Shown here: positions 20,863-32,098 of the stretch, in pieces | How the letters are laid out: each line of letters opens with the position of its first letter | How positions within the stretch are numbered: the first letter of the stretch is position 1 | Program-made: the position numbers and the translations under genes | Notes under the pieces: model-generated | The model's database searches: none | Seen by the model: only the letters and a program-made list of their open reading frames with translations | Told to the model about the DNA's origin: nothing | From: Coleophora flavipennella | Taxonomy: Eukaryota > Arthropoda > Insecta > Lepidoptera > Coleophoridae | DNA length: 64,000 nt | Reading direction: 5' to 3' | Assembly: GCA_947284805.1 (NCBI GenBank) | Contig: OX369274.1 | Coordinates: 15,622,298 to 15,686,297, forward strand

Positions 20863-21227
20863 ATTAGTTTCTTTGCCCTGTATCGACAAATTGCTCATTC
20901 ATTTGCTATTTTCCTGAGCATTTTGAAAGCATTTCACCAGTATCGCCGTGTTGCCGTATCGCGAACCGCAATTCACGCGTGTGTAACCTTTATTTTAATC
21001 TTTATTCCCGTGGGATTGTGGTCGCAATACATTTGTGTTTTTCGAGTAAATACATTTTTAAAGGAAATGAGAATTCCGTCTCTTGATCCTTGAACCGGCA
21101 AACGATCAAAGATATTTGGCTCGGAGTCAACAGCCTATTACATTTAATGCACTACGTTCTAAAAATAAATATTAAACATCGCAGAAAAAAATCACACGCA
21201 GTCATATGATCCTTTTTAATAATGTAA
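20863..21227. other. no feature seen
   Basis: Unique-looking sequence between the duplicated segment and element E. Confidence 0.3.
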
Positions 21228-21448
21228 ATAAAAACCGGCCAAGTGCGAGTCGGATCGCGCACGAAGGGTTCCGTACCATTATCTATCTATTAAAATCACG
21301 TTTCTTGTATGGTGACCCCCTTATTTTTTCACTTTTTCAAATTTTTAGTATTTTTTGTTATAGCGGCAACAGAAATACATTATCTGTGAAGATTTCAACT
21401 GTCTAGGTATCATGATCCATGAAATACAGCCTGACAAACGGACGGATG

Positions 21449-21479
<31 letters not shown>

Positions 21480-21556
21480 AGATAGACGGAGAGCGAAGTC
21501 TCAGTCTCAGTAATAGGGTCCCGTTTTTACCTTTTGGGTACGGAACCCTAAAAAAA
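21228..21556 (+). mobile_element. element E, full-length reference copy
   Basis: Starts AAAACCGGCCAAGTGCGAGT and AAGGGTTCCGTACC, and ends TTGGGTACGGAACCCTAAAA, so GGGTTCCGTA/TACGGAACCC forms inverted subterminal repeats. A GACA microsatellite (21452-21482) and AGTAATAGGGTCCCG, the site used by element D, are inside. There is no ORF of note. Common lepidopteran repeat of unsettled class. Confidence 0.8.
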
Positions 21557-22121
21557 GCTATACTTATAAATATCCTAACATATAAGTTTTTACTTAATTT
21601 CTTGTCTAGCTAACATCAAACTCTTGACCACGCCACAACCACTTTTTCTGAGATCTTATCACACATTCATTTAGTCATTGGACTTTCTTTGATAATTTGC
21701 TCCATAAAGTATTTTATGAGACCACATATTTGTAAGGCTTAGGAAAGAATTCTTAGAGCTCAGTGGAATGAAGCCTTTGATTTTATACAGTCATAGGCCT
21801 AGTTGAAGGCCAACACCATTGAATTGGTTACAGTTTTTGCAACTAGCCGGTTTTTAGTTGATGACTATAAAATTGTTTGAATGTTGTGATTTTAAGTTTG
21901 ACTGTATAATATTACGAGTCAGGGAAGCTTAGCATTAACAGATAAACTAGTAATAACGAACAAAAGTTATGTTCTAAATAATAATGCACTCTTATTAATA
22001 AACAAAAAAATCGAATCTATAGAATAATTCCTAAATACCGGAAAATATTTCAAGGGGGAGTATCAACTTATGAAATTGATCAACTTAACCCGATTTTTTT
22101 TCCATTCATTCATTTTATTAT
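21557..22121. other. no feature seen
   Basis: AT-rich; no ORF or repeat recognised. Confidence 0.3.
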
Positions 22122-22420
22122 AACAGCTCATATACTTCCCCATCGAGGGGCTCGAGCCTACCCTTAATTAGGGCGGTCAGGCCTTAGTCGATCACGCGGG
22201 CCCAGTGCGGGTTGGTCGACTTCACACACCACCTTCGAGTTTCTTTTCAGGCGTATGCAGGTTTCCTCACGATGTTTTGTTTCACCGTTAAAGCAATCGG
22301 TAAGTATATGTACGTAAGTTTTTTTTGAAAAACTCATTGGTACATTGGCCTTCCAGATTTGAACCCGGTACTTTTGGTTAGAAGGACTGAGTCGTTACCG
22401 GTTGAGCCACCGACGCTTTT
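22122..22420 (-). mobile_element. SINE B copy (GCTCAACCGG-type head)
   Basis: ACAGCTCATATACTTCCCCA tail side, GTTTCCTCACGATGTTTTGT core, head GTTACCGGTTGAGCCACCGA on the right. Confidence 0.88.
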
Positions 22421-23027
22421 AACCCGAATTACCCATAATTTCTTCGCAAAAAAAATGGGACCTGCCATACAAAGTTCACTATAGTTGATCAATTGACCTA
22501 TTTTTTTTTGTTCACAATTGGTCAGCCCTATGACGAGTCCATCAATTATTTTTCCTATTGAATATAGGTTCCTTGGGGAAAATTGATCAGTTTCATGAGC
22601 TGACCCCATCCTTCCCATCTTAAATTATTTTCAGGTATTTTGGAGAAGAAAAAAAGAAAAGAAACGACAAAAATAACATAAATTTATAATTTTACCCGAC
22701 TCAATCTAAAATGAAGGAATATGAATCTCACGGGCTATGTATGTTAGTGTGTGTAAGCACCTATTTATTATTTTGATTTGATTTGATTTGTTGTTTGTAA
22801 TTTTTAACCAGAACGAATGAGGTGTTTAGTGGTTTTTATTCGTCTTTATTCAGTACGTGTTTAATAGATCACATAAATTTTACTTGGCGAATGATATTAA
22901 ATGAATAACCGGACTTTATTAAAAATTAAATAAAATGTATAATAACTAAAAATAATTATAATTTTAGCTGATCCAAATAGAAGTGTTAGGTAAATCTGCC
23001 GGGATATGTGTAAATGTATATGTATTA
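22421..23027. other. no feature seen
   Basis: AT-rich with a small TTTGATTTGATTTGATTTG tract near 22773. No gene. Confidence 0.3.
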
Positions 23028-23329
23028 TCTATACTATATAATAAAACTGTAACTGGGCCGTGTATGTACATGAAATATTTTTGGAAAAATAATAACTGTG
23101 GTGGACATTACTAACGATATAGAGCACAAAACAACAACTTTTGGAATTATTGTCAATCTGTTTGTATGTTCGCGCATCACGCAAAAACTACCAAGCCGAT
23201 TTTGAAGAAATTTTGTATGGTGGTTCCTTATGCCCCAGGTTAACATATAGGATACTTTCCCGGATAATTCAAGAGTTCCCGGGGGAAAATTTAAAACCTC
23301 CACGCGGACGAAGTCACGGGCACATTTAG
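23028..23329 (+). mobile_element. Helitron-like element, CTGTAAC subfamily
   Basis: A|TCTATACTATATAATAAAAC at the start, hairpin CACGCGGACGAAGTCACGGG, terminal TTAG before T. The same family lies at 29877-30176 and 61205-61490. Confidence 0.75.
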
Positions 23330-23462
23330 TTTGAACTAAACTAATTCTAACAAATGAAGAGTGAATTACTTGTCTTGATCCAAACGTGTCCTACGGGAAA
23401 TTCAACATAGCAGACGCTAAACATAATTTTATCTCTGCGCTTTCTCTTGTTATCTTAAAAGT

Positions 23463-23760
23463 CTCATCATATCACCTTGTATACGTCCCCACCGAGGGGT
23501 TGGGCCTACCCTGTATTAGGGCAATCTGGTCTTAGACGACCACGCGGGCCCAGTGCGGGTTGGTCAACTTCATACACAACCTTCGAGTTTCTTCACAGGC
23601 GTGTGCAGGTTTCCTCACGATGTTTTCCTTCACCGTAAGAGCTTCGTATATACGTACATATGAAATCGAAATTCAAAAACACATTGCTACGTGGCAGAAC
23701 TCGAACCTCGACCTCCCGGACAGGAGGTAGCGACCCTACCCATTACGCCACCGACGCTCT
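23463..23760 (-). mobile_element. SINE B copy (GTAATGG-type head)
   Basis: Tail TCATCATATCACCTTGTATA, core GGTTTCCTCACGATGTTTTC, head CCCATTACGCCACCGACGCT. Confidence 0.88.
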
Positions 23761-24204
23761 TAAAAGCCAACAAACATAAAAATAACATATTTTTTGCAGT
23801 ACTCAAAATCAGTGTTTCCATGAATCTCTATTTATAGAATAACCTTTCTGCCCACCATTTTTTACGTCCGTACAGCTCAGCCAAGTCGTAGGCCCGAAAA
23901 ATGGATTGTCTGGCTTAGACCCCGAGCATACATCATTTCCGTATGAACTGAAGTGAGAAGGGTTTACACGCGTTTTCACGTACTATCGAATATTGCTGCG
24001 TCGAATACACTCATATCGAATACCTATTCGATGTGTCTTGTCGGAACATTTATTTATTTCAACGTCATATTATAACTTGGGAGTTTTTCACCTAGAAGTA
24101 TTTTCTATGTGCAGTTTCTTTCTGGTTCTCTTTCTTTTAATGCATTTGAACTCGTAATGTTAAATATTAACTTTGCGTTAATTCTAACAATTTTTAGAAT
24201 TTAC
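23761..24204. other. no feature seen
   Basis: No ORF or repeat recognised. Confidence 0.3.
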
Positions 24205-24357
24205 TTATTTATTTTATTTTATTCACAATTGGTAAGCCCTTGGAATCATCTCACCTGATGGTAAATGATGATGATGCCGAAGATGGAAGCGGGCTTACCA
24301 AGATTCCCCAACGTAATGGAGAACTGGCTATCTTATCTTCATGCTGGAACACATCAA
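24205..24357 (-). mobile_element. SINE A, 5'-truncated tail half
   Basis: TTCACAATTGGTAAGCCCTT to CTTATCTTCATGCTGGAACA. The head is missing. Confidence 0.82.
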
Positions 24358-24394
24358 TTTACACTTATAGTACACCAAAATATATTTTCTTAAA

Positions 24395-24470
24395 GCTAAT
24401 TCTTAGGGACAGCGCATTTGTACAGTAGGCGGTCTTATTGCTAAGAGCAATCTCTTCCAGACGACCTTTT
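24395..24470 (-). mobile_element. LINE-like 3' UTR fragment
   Basis: GGCGGTCTTATTGCTAAGAG and CAATCTCTTCCAGACGACC match the hairpin block of 11445-11560 and 26087-26215. Confidence 0.5.
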
Positions 24471-24931
24471 TTAATTTCAATCTTTTTGATTTCAATTCAT
24501 TTCAATGAAATGCGAGTCTTTTTTAAAAAAAATTGCGTGGTACTTCAGTCTGCATTACACGTTGCTGTTGATAAGGTCGTGTCTCATTACCCTACTGCAC
24601 CAGAAGGAAGGTTACGTTTTAATACCATTTTTATTACTAATTACGGATTTTTCAGTAGCAATGGATTCATTTTTTTCTTTTTTTATAATTTTTTTGCTTC
24701 GCTTTTTTTATGTAGCCCGCTTTAATATTAATTAGCTAACTGAAAGGTTTACTAGTGTAAATGTTCTGTAGTGTACCCTAACACAGGCTTTGGTCTTTTT
24801 GGAATACTACTGTGTTTCACCACATGGCTATCATGGGCTGCCTGTGGCGCTTATCTTCATTTTTTTAATCTTTTGTTTGCTTTTTGTTCTTGGTAATGGT
24901 AAATGTGTACATACTTTTTTTGTGACAATAT
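24471..24931. other. no gene; T-rich sequence
   Basis: Two overlapping plus frames (76 and 95 codons) are Phe/Leu-rich translations of T-rich DNA with no domain. Confidence 0.3.
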
Positions 24932-24996
24932 AACGTCTTTTGGATGTTAAATTTTTATTTATTTATTAAATAAAAATTTAACATCCAAAAGACGTT
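24932..24996. repeat. perfect hairpin, 30-bp arms, 5-base loop
   Basis: Left arm 24932-24961 begins AACGTCTTTTGGATGTTAAA. The right arm 24967-24996 is its exact complement and overlaps the 3' end of the RTE derivative to the right. Confidence 0.92.
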
Positions 24997-25690
24997 CACT
25001 TCTGGATATAGGCCTCATCCAAGTTGTTGGGGGGATTGCCATAATTACCAACCTTGGCAGGCGGGTTGGTGATCGCAGTGTGCAGTATGGTGGCAGCACA
25101 GAAAAAAAGGTGTCATAGTAAGCGAAAAGAATTCTGCTTTGAATCCTCTGGTTTGTTCCCTTAGTCGCCTCTTACAACACCCTCGAAAAGAGATGGTGTG
25201 GTGCTACTCTAGGGCTGCAACCACAGGCGCTTACTCCCGTGACAGCTGACGACTGACTGTTTGGCGGCCGGTCGGCGGTCGTCGGCGCGACTGGCACCCC
25301 CTTACCTTTTTTTTTCTCCCTCGGACTGCGGAGGAGGGTGGGGGGAGAATGCGTTTATGCATACCAATACAGCCGGCTGTACTGGTTATGTGGGACTCAA
25401 AGCCCTGCGCCTATATGCATACATACCCATTATATACATTAGGTATTCATAAATAAATATGCACAGGCCCAAGACCACACTACCCACTAAACTCCCCCTA
25501 AGGCTTTGGCAGCATAGGCCACCTTAAAAGCCCATCTGAGCGACCCATACTCTTAGGAAAGGGTGTGGGTGCGAATACCCCCTTACGCTTCCACACCCCG
25601 GCTCTCTCCGAGAAGGTTACGTGGCGGATCACGAGTCACGTGTTCATTTGCCTAGGCATGGCCTATGCGTATAGAGTTGACTTCACAGCT
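24988..25690 (-). mobile_element. internally deleted RTE-like derivative with long leader
   Basis: On minus, GGGTGTTGTAAGAGGCGACT and ACTGCGATCACCAACCCGCC match the 5' end of the LINE at 1-130. It then jumps from GGCAATCCCCCC straight to GAGGCCTATATCCAGAAGTG, the degraded LINE 3' end. The whole ORF is thus missing. Upstream (25210-25690) is a GC-rich segment that I infer to be the rest of the leader. Similar deleted derivatives are abundant in Lepidoptera. Confidence 0.65.
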
Positions 25691-26086
25691 TTTCACCTCA
25701 GAATATTACTATAAAAAAAATGATTTTTAAAAGTACAATTTTTTATTGGTTTTCGACTCTACATGATACTGAATCACCATGTTTCAGGGATAACGGTGTT
25801 CACCCTAACACCCTGTATAATTTACGCAACCTTTATAACAACATTTACTGTGTTTTTAAAATAAACACTGAAATTTCGGAGTTGTGATCATTCGATTTAG
25901 TGACTTTAGATACTATGAACGGAACCCGGTTCACACTGCCGCCTCCGGAATTGGATTATTCACAGTGAAAAGAAGCAATATCTTTTCACATGTTAGATGC
26001 TATGAGTTCAGGTGATTTTGAGACTAAAATCGTCAACTGAGCAGGTACTGTTAGCGAACTGTTTTCAGATGGAACACACTATGAAG
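25691..26086. other. no gene seen
   Basis: Includes CTAACACCCTGTATAATTTA (25805-25824), an isolated ACAGGGTG-type terminus. The rest is featureless. Confidence 0.3.
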
Positions 26087-26215
26087 GTTGTCTGGAAGAG
26101 ATCGCTTGTTAGCGATAAGACCGCCAAAATGTGCATCTTCCTCAACCATTGTATCTGTATTTTCCTCTTATTTTTTGCAGTAAAGTGTTTGCAATCAATC
26201 AATCATGATCAGGTG
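26087..26215 (+). mobile_element. LINE-like 3' end with CAAT tail
   Basis: GTTGTCTGGAAGAGATCGCT and GTTAGCGATAAGACCGCC, ending GTGTTTGCAATCAATCAATC. Same family as 11445-11560. Confidence 0.55.
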
Positions 26216-26560
26216 ATTTCGAGACTAATCTACCTCCAAGAAACAAATTAAAATCACTTCATCAATATCAGAGTATGGGAAAATTGCATTTTAATATTTC
26301 CAATTGTAACTGGTTTTTGTCAGTGACGTTGTTTTATTGTGTTTATTAGTAGTGAACTGTTTTCAGATATTATGACACACCATGATGTCAGGTCGTTTTA
26401 AGACTTATTTTCCTCCTACAAATAAATAAAAAATAAAGGAAACATGTCGTCAATCTTAGGGTATGAAAAACTATATTCTAATATTCCAAAAAACCTCATA
26501 AGTTGCCCGGAAATCGCAACTGGGTGTTTTCAGTGACTTTGTTTTATTGTGGTTATTAGC
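26200..26560 (+). repeat. diverged tandem duplication, about 180 bp
   Basis: GTCAGTGACGTTGTTTTATT (26319) versus TTCAGTGACTTTGTTTTATT (26527), plus matching AGTATGGG.../GGTATGAA... and ATATTTCC/ATATTCC blocks. The copies are clearly related but diverged. 25985-26060 may be part of a third copy. Confidence 0.5.
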
Positions 26561-27036
26561 AGGGTTCGGAAATATCCGATATTTATTATATATATTAAAA
26601 TATCGGATATTTATGATATATATCCGATATACATCAAAAGTTTGATATATATCCAATTTGTATGAAAGCCATATTATTATTTTATTGTATTATTTATGAA
26701 TACTATTTGCATATGTGTTTAAGTCGTGTGACTTGGAGGTAACATAGGAGGGTCAAAAGTACCAGAAAATTTTACAAAAGTAACATTCTGGCCTCTGGCA
26801 ACTCTGGACGCCATTAATGCCCGCAGAAGTGTTGCCATTTATTGATTAGAAATTATTGTTAGGGAGTATGTTTTAACTTTACTCCAAAGCCATCTACATT
26901 TGGGAAGTATAAATACAGTAACAAACGCCAAAAACTACTTAATAATATATTTAAGCTATTGCATAGATTTTATCGCAGGCTTTGAGCGCGGGGACCGAAT
27001 CCAGAAATTCCGTAACGAAGAAAAACCTGACGCTCG

Positions 27037-27172
27037 GTTGCCATGGCAACAATATCGGTTGTCAAAACAAACATATAAGAAGATTTGATCATTTTCGGAG
27101 AATAATAAAACTCTTTTCATAAACTGTATATACCTCCATATAACAAAAAAGATTTGATTATTTTTTATTTAT
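27037..27172 (+). repeat. dispersed repeat carrying a perfect X-box, second copy
   Basis: GTTGCCATGGCAAC at 27037-27050, then the same 120 bp as at 7632-7755 with a few differences. Confidence 0.6.
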
Positions 27173-27225
27173 CAAATGCAAAAAGATTTTATTTAAGACA
27201 CAGCTGTTTGTATTTATAGAGATAG

Positions 27226-27348
27226 GTACAAAAAGATTTTATTCCATATTTGGCTGTATAGTTCCAACTACCATTGCTTAAAAAAAGTACAAAAAGATTT
27301 TATTCCATATTTGGCTGTATAGTTCCAACTACCATTGCTTAAAAAAAA
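27226..27348 (+). repeat. tandem duplication of 61 bp
   Basis: Two adjacent copies of ACAAAAAGATTTTATTCCAT ... ACTACCATTGCTTAAAAAAA with virtually no differences. A third, shorter AAAAGATTTTATT lies just upstream. Confidence 0.9.
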
Positions 27349-27905
27349 ACAAAGATGTAAAAAAGCGCGGTTAAAAAATAAATACCTAATAAATATGAAT
27401 GAACAAAGTGCATTTATTATTAATGAAGAAAGTCACGAAAAAATAGTGAAAGAAAATGAGTGAGTACTCTATATACATACATTTTATTATTATCACAAAT
27501 GCAGTATTAATTTTGAATTGAAAATATAATACTGCTATAAAGGTGACCTAAATTTTTGATATTAAAATGAGCGATATTAAAAGTAGCCCTCTTTTATACA
27601 CACAAACACACACACGCGTATAGTTTAAATTCTCAATTTAGATTCTCAATATGTATATACATATTATATATATATATATATGGCAGTCCCCGAGTGCCAC
27701 ACGTCTTTTTTTTATTTTATTACTTAGTCTATTTTTATATCATTGTTAAGTAAATATTCGTTAATAGCATCTGTTCTTTAAATATAAGTGTAATTTTAAT
27801 TTTAATTGTCTATTGCTTAATTCTATTTTTTTAAAAGATTGATATGCTCGTATATCATAAAGAATCATTTGATATATATCGGATATATATCATGATAAAT
27901 ATTAT

Positions 27906-28402
27906 TAGTAGCGTGGCTTGTAAAATATAAAATCTTGCTGAGAAACCCCATGTCTAAAATGAAAAAATATATATATAATTTGATTGCTTTTGACTGCAAC
28001 TCACCTGATCACTCAACTCAACTTGTTAAAAATAAATAACTTTGTTCAATTTCCGGGTCGTGTATGAGTTTTAAAAGGAAATATTTAAATGCTGGTTTTC
28101 TATAGTCAAATTGATGAAGTGTTGCCACACAACATATTTTTTGACCTTTCCATATTGACCCATTTTTATATCGCACCCTGTATATGCTTTCGGATTTTAT
28201 GACTTGGGTTTTGTGTTAACCATGTTTCACTCTATAACAATATCATAAAAACAAACGGTTACCTATTTCGGAATTCAAACGTCCACTGATGCTAAACAAG
28301 ACTCTAAACGAGTATTCGTAAGGAATAAGTACGAAATTTAAGGACTAAGAAACAAAAAGTCAGGCATTTTTGGTAAATACAGACCAGCACATCCAGCTAG
28401 AC
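27906..28402. other. no gene seen
   Basis: Contains CGCACCCTGTATATGC at 28173-28188, an ACAGGGTG-type terminus, and a TTTTGACTGCAACTCACCTG fragment near 27988. Confidence 0.3.
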
Positions 28403-28594
28403 TATATATTAGTACTACCATACAGTATGGACACTCCCTGCCGCTCTCTAGATTGCGACCTCACCCCCTCGTCACCCAGATTGGTTACAGTTTGGTTGTC
28501 GAACTTATAGGATTTCGCCGCCATTTTGTTTGTTCCGTCATTACTTTTTTGAAATGTCATTTTTGGCCCGTTGTATGAATTGTCCAGGATGTGC
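28403..28594 (+). mobile_element. element D, copy 2
   Basis: GTATGGACACTCCCTGCCGC to TGTCCAGGATGTG. The first bases are truncated. Not inside an E copy. Confidence 0.72.
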
Positions 28595-28714
28595 TCGTAG
28601 TGCGATTCTGAACCATACGCGTGCGGTACAAAGTCCAAAGTATCTAGTTTGGCCACGTACTTTTGCGAACATGCGTTAAAATTCTAATGAAAACACGACT
28701 GCAAAAAACGTAGC

Positions 28715-28815
28715 CTTATTTTTGGGAAGTTGGGTAAAATGTATCCTATATCAGTCATAGGATCAAGACGAATCTAACGATATCTCGAACTCTAAAATCC
28801 ATCAAGCCGTTTAGA
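28715..28815 (-). repeat. family P fragment
   Basis: TTGGGTAAAATGTATCCTAT and TCAAGACGAATCTAACGATA, ending CATCAAGCCGTTTA. Confidence 0.6.
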
Positions 28816-28885
28816 AGATATCGTGGAATGAAGGAACATACATACACTGGACCTGAAAAAAATACACTCTTTTGTGGGTTGTCGT

Positions 28886-29156
28886 ATCATCATCATCATT
28901 ATATCAGCCGACGGACGTCCACTGCTGGACATAGGCCTCCCCCAGGGATTTCCATGACGACCGGTTCTGCGCTGCCCGCATCCAGCGGCTTCCTGCGACA
29001 TTCACCAGGTCATCGGTCCACCGAGTGGGAGGCCTACCTACGCTACGTTTTCCGGTGCGTAGTCGCCACTCGAGCACTTTACTACCTCAACGGCCATCTG
29101 TTCTACGAGCTTTGTGCCCCACCCACTGCCACTTAAGTTTAGCAACTCTGAGAGCT
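28886..29156 (-). mobile_element. RTE 3' fragment
   Basis: CATCATCATCATTATATCAG to GCAACTCTGAGAGCTATG. About 270 bp with few differences from the 1-3104 copy. Confidence 0.9.
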
Positions 29157-29876
29157 ATGAAAAAGTTTAAATTGTTTTGCCTGTAAAATAAAGCATAGGC
29201 ATAGACTCATAAAACTGAACAACTTTTGTTCTACAGCAAGAAATCGCTTTTTAGACCTCATATTGTCCAAAAATATTTTTTTGGACCTCTTCTACAATGT
29301 TGTCTTTTCTGCTTTAATCGACTTATATTAGAAGTTTTTGGACCTCCTTTACAAAGTTTTCTAATCAAAGTCCAAAATATAATAAGTTTTTTTTTTAAAA
29401 AAAGTTGATCAGTCTCGTGAGTTAAAAGCCTCCCGCAAAAATATGCTCCATTTTACTGAACACCGCTGATTTTATTAGGAAATGTAATGAAATAAAAATT
29501 AGTAAGTGAAGAAATAAGTAATGAAGGTCTGTGAGTGTTTTTAATACAAAGCACATTATTTTTTAATTCTTTTTTTAGGTCAAAACATAAATTTCTCCCA
29601 AGTTACGTCGTAACCATAATCATAATCTTAAATTTCACAATAGCACAGAATTATATAATGCCTTGTATTTTTTACAACCACATTTTGCGCAGAATTTTTT
29701 TCTTCATTAAAAATATTTACTTCCTTTTTGTTACTCTGAGTTACGACTTTGAAGAAAACCTCTAAAAATGTAAAGAAGATAATTATCTTCTAGAAAAGCA
29801 TTTAATTTAAAGCTCTTATCTCGTAATAACTTTTTAAGTTAGTATACTCTGAAGACGGTAAATTAAGAGATATCTA
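29157..29876. other. no gene; AT-rich
   Basis: Phe/Ile-rich plus frames are translations of T-rich DNA. CTTTTTAGACCTCATATTGT and related TTTTTGGACCTC words recur three times (29249-29350), a weak local repeat. Confidence 0.3.
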
Positions 29877-30176
29877 TCTATACATATAATAAAACTGTAA
29901 CGGGGCCGTGTCTATACATGAAATTAATTTGGTAAATAATAACTGTGGTGGACATTACTAACGATATAGAGGCTAAAACAACAACTTTTCGAATTTTTGT
30001 CTGTCTGTATGTTCGCGCATCATTCAAAAACTACCGTGCTGATTTTGATAAAATTTTGTATGGTGGTTCCTTATAGCCCAAGTTAACATATAGGATACTT
30101 TTTATCTCGGAAAATTTAAGAGTTCCTGTGGGAAAATTAAAAACCTCCACGCGGATGAAGCCGCAGGCACAGCTAG
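29877..30176 (+). mobile_element. Helitron-like element, CTGTAAC subfamily
   Basis: A|TCTATACATATAATAAAACT start, hairpin CACGCGGATGAAGCCGCAGG, end CACAGCTAG before T. Confidence 0.82.
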
Positions 30177-30339
30177 TAATAGCTACAAGAGTCGGTGACT
30201 CTCAAAGTGTCAATGTCCAATCCCATGGTTGTCCGTCAGTCTTGTGTGTTGTGTGTCTAATATTTCCATCAAACTACTAAACTAAATGTTTTTAGCCGAC
30301 AGCCTAAAACGAAGGGTAAAGTTTTTCTGAATATTTGTA

Positions 30340-30480
30340 TGCATGTATGTCTTTTTTTGACTGAGCCCATAGCCTAAACTGCTTGATGGATTTTGGACTG
30401 CGAGGTGACTTTAGATTTGTCTTGATCCCGTGAGTGACATAGAATACATTTTTACCCGACATTTTTTCATGAATTTGGGT
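30340..30480 (+). repeat. family P fragment
   Basis: AACTGCTTGATGGATTTTGG, GTCTTGATCCCGTGAGTGAC and ATACATTTTTACCCGAC. Confidence 0.6.
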
Positions 30481-30639
30481 TTTTAACTAAATCGGTTCGG
30501 TTGTTTATTCGCTAAATGTGATGTGAAATGTCTACTTAGTGGCACTGATAAGTCTACTGGCTACGAAGACATTAATTATCAAATTAATTTTGTATAAAGA
30601 ATAATGGAAATCCCAAAAAAAAACGTACAGTGATCTGGT

Positions 30640-30951
30640 TTGATGATATTTTTTTATTGGTATAGACTACAAGATGTTATCGGTGTTCTACAGAGTGTGC
30701 CCTTGATCATCACGACTTCTTACCCTCTTCTCCATTCCATCATCGGACGACCAGGCGTGGGGGGTCGATTCCACCAATTTGTCGTTAATGTTCCACATAA
30801 ACGCATGAAGCGTTTTGCTTCGTCGGTCATCATGCGAACGGCCAGAGATTGGAATTCCCTGTCGGCATCTGTTTTCATCGATTCGTGTAATTTAGGAATC
30901 TTCATGAAGAGAGTGAATAGGCACTTTAGGGTTTGTTTTGGGTATTGTTGA
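30640..30951 (+). pseudogene. LINE reverse transcriptase C-terminus (Jockey/CR1-type), truncated
   Basis: Open frame of 103 codons. From about residue 55 it reads KRMKRFASSVIMRTARDWNS, then LSASVF and FMKRVNRHF, close to the C-terminal signature RTxxxWNSLPxxVF...FKxRVNRHL of many insect LINE polymerases. The first 15 residues have no support, and the polymerase core is absent. A stop follows naturally at 30949. It is a 5'-truncated remnant; the exact clade is uncertain. Confidence 0.7.
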
Positions 30952-30959
30952 GGTTATCA

Positions 30960-31435
30960 AATAATTAAATATCAGAAGGATTTTCCAGTGGGTTTATTGG
31001 AAGCAAGTGAATACAGGGTGTACTCCGGACGCGCGACGGGAAACGACTGGCTAGACATTAGCTAGTAGTCGTGCGCCTGGATTTCCATAATGCATAGTAA
31101 GCGTTCTTATTACAATGTGTCCCTACAGCACTATTTGAGCTTGCGTGTTATATCCTCGGCTGCATCGGCTCTTACCATCATGTTATTACACGATACTATT
31201 GCATCAGGTGCAGTCATAAAAAGCAATAAAAAAAGTATGCAGTTATGTAACAGTCACCCTTTATCAAGGTCATCGCTGACTCACTGACTTTGCAACGACG
31301 TCAACAAGATGCTGACATTAGTGAGGGTTTCGGAGCCAAAATGTCCAAAAGCAGAACTTTTAGTCGTGCCCGTCCGTCTATCTGTCCGTATTTGTACACT
31401 CATGAGTGTACTAAGTTTCAATACTGTAGGTTGGG
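30960..31435. other. no gene; ACAGGGTG terminus at 31013
   Basis: ATACAGGGTGTACTCCGGAC may be one end of a foldback element; the mate is not seen. 31340-31430 resembles a distant E-like repeat (CCGTCCGTCTATCTGTCCGT). Confidence 0.3.
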
Positions 31436-31559
31436 GAATTCCCCATTGCGTTGGGGAATCTTGGTAAGCCCGCTTCCATCTTCGGCAACATCGTCACTTA
31501 CCACCAGGTGAGATGTTGTCAAGGGTTTACCAATTGTGAATAAAAAAAAAAAAAAAAAA
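31436..31559 (+). mobile_element. SINE A, 5'-truncated with poly-A tail
   Basis: GAATTCCCCATTGCGTTGGG to CAAGGGTTTACCAATTGTGA, then about 18 A. The sequence on both sides looks like one interrupted E-like repeat. Confidence 0.82.
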
Positions 31560-31759
31560 GATCTTATAGTGGCAAAGAAAATTGACTATGACATACGTAC
31601 AGATGGACGGACGCACATGACAAAAAGGTTCCGTTTTTGACATTTTGGCTACGGAATCCTTACAAATTGTCAGTGACTTCGACAATATTATAACCAAAAA
31701 AAATTTGATGGGGATGAAATTTTTTGGGTGTCCCCAATCGAGTGGGGTGTTGTTATGTA

Positions 31760-32098
31760 TCTATACTAATATTGTAAAGAGGCAAGAATTGTTTTTTTTT
31801 TGTTTGTTTGCATTGAATAGGCTCCGAAACTAATGGACCGATTTGAAAAAATCTTTCACCGTTGGGAAGCTTCACTATCCGCGGGTGCTATATTATATTT
31901 TCAAAAAAATTAGGGATCTTTACTAAAACTCTAATAATGTAACTCAAGGTGTAAAATACGACCTAAAAAGTTTTGCATTATCTACAAAAAGTAGTGTAGT
32001 GAAGTGTGTGGTGTGCGGTGTGCGGTATGAAGTGTGCGGTGCAGGGCAGTGTAGTGTAGTGTAGTATAAGGCAGTACGAAGTTCGCCGAGACAGCTAG
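31760..32098 (+). mobile_element. Helitron-like element with GTGTAGTGTAG tract
   Basis: A|TCTATACTAATATTGTAAAG start. GTAGTGTAGTGTAGT-type repeats (31990-32070) precede GTTCGCCGAGACAGCTAG and then T. It is the same family as 46455-46946 in reverse. Confidence 0.78.

Larger units (their letters stand above)
26571..27905. mobile_element. possible non-autonomous DNA element with ATATCCGATAT-rich ends
   Basis: The left end (26571-26655) and right end (27862-27900) carry GATATATATCCGATAT in inverted arrangement. The interior includes a block shared with 42684-43070 (CTTTGAGCGCGG...CCGAATC; AGTCCCCGAGTGCCACACG) and the X-box repeat. No transposase seen. Treating it as one unit is inference. Confidence 0.35.

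Noticed and set aside
24438..24735. Hydrophobic membrane-protein-like frames
   Set aside because: Two overlapping frames in T-rich DNA, no start context, no domain and no splice signals.
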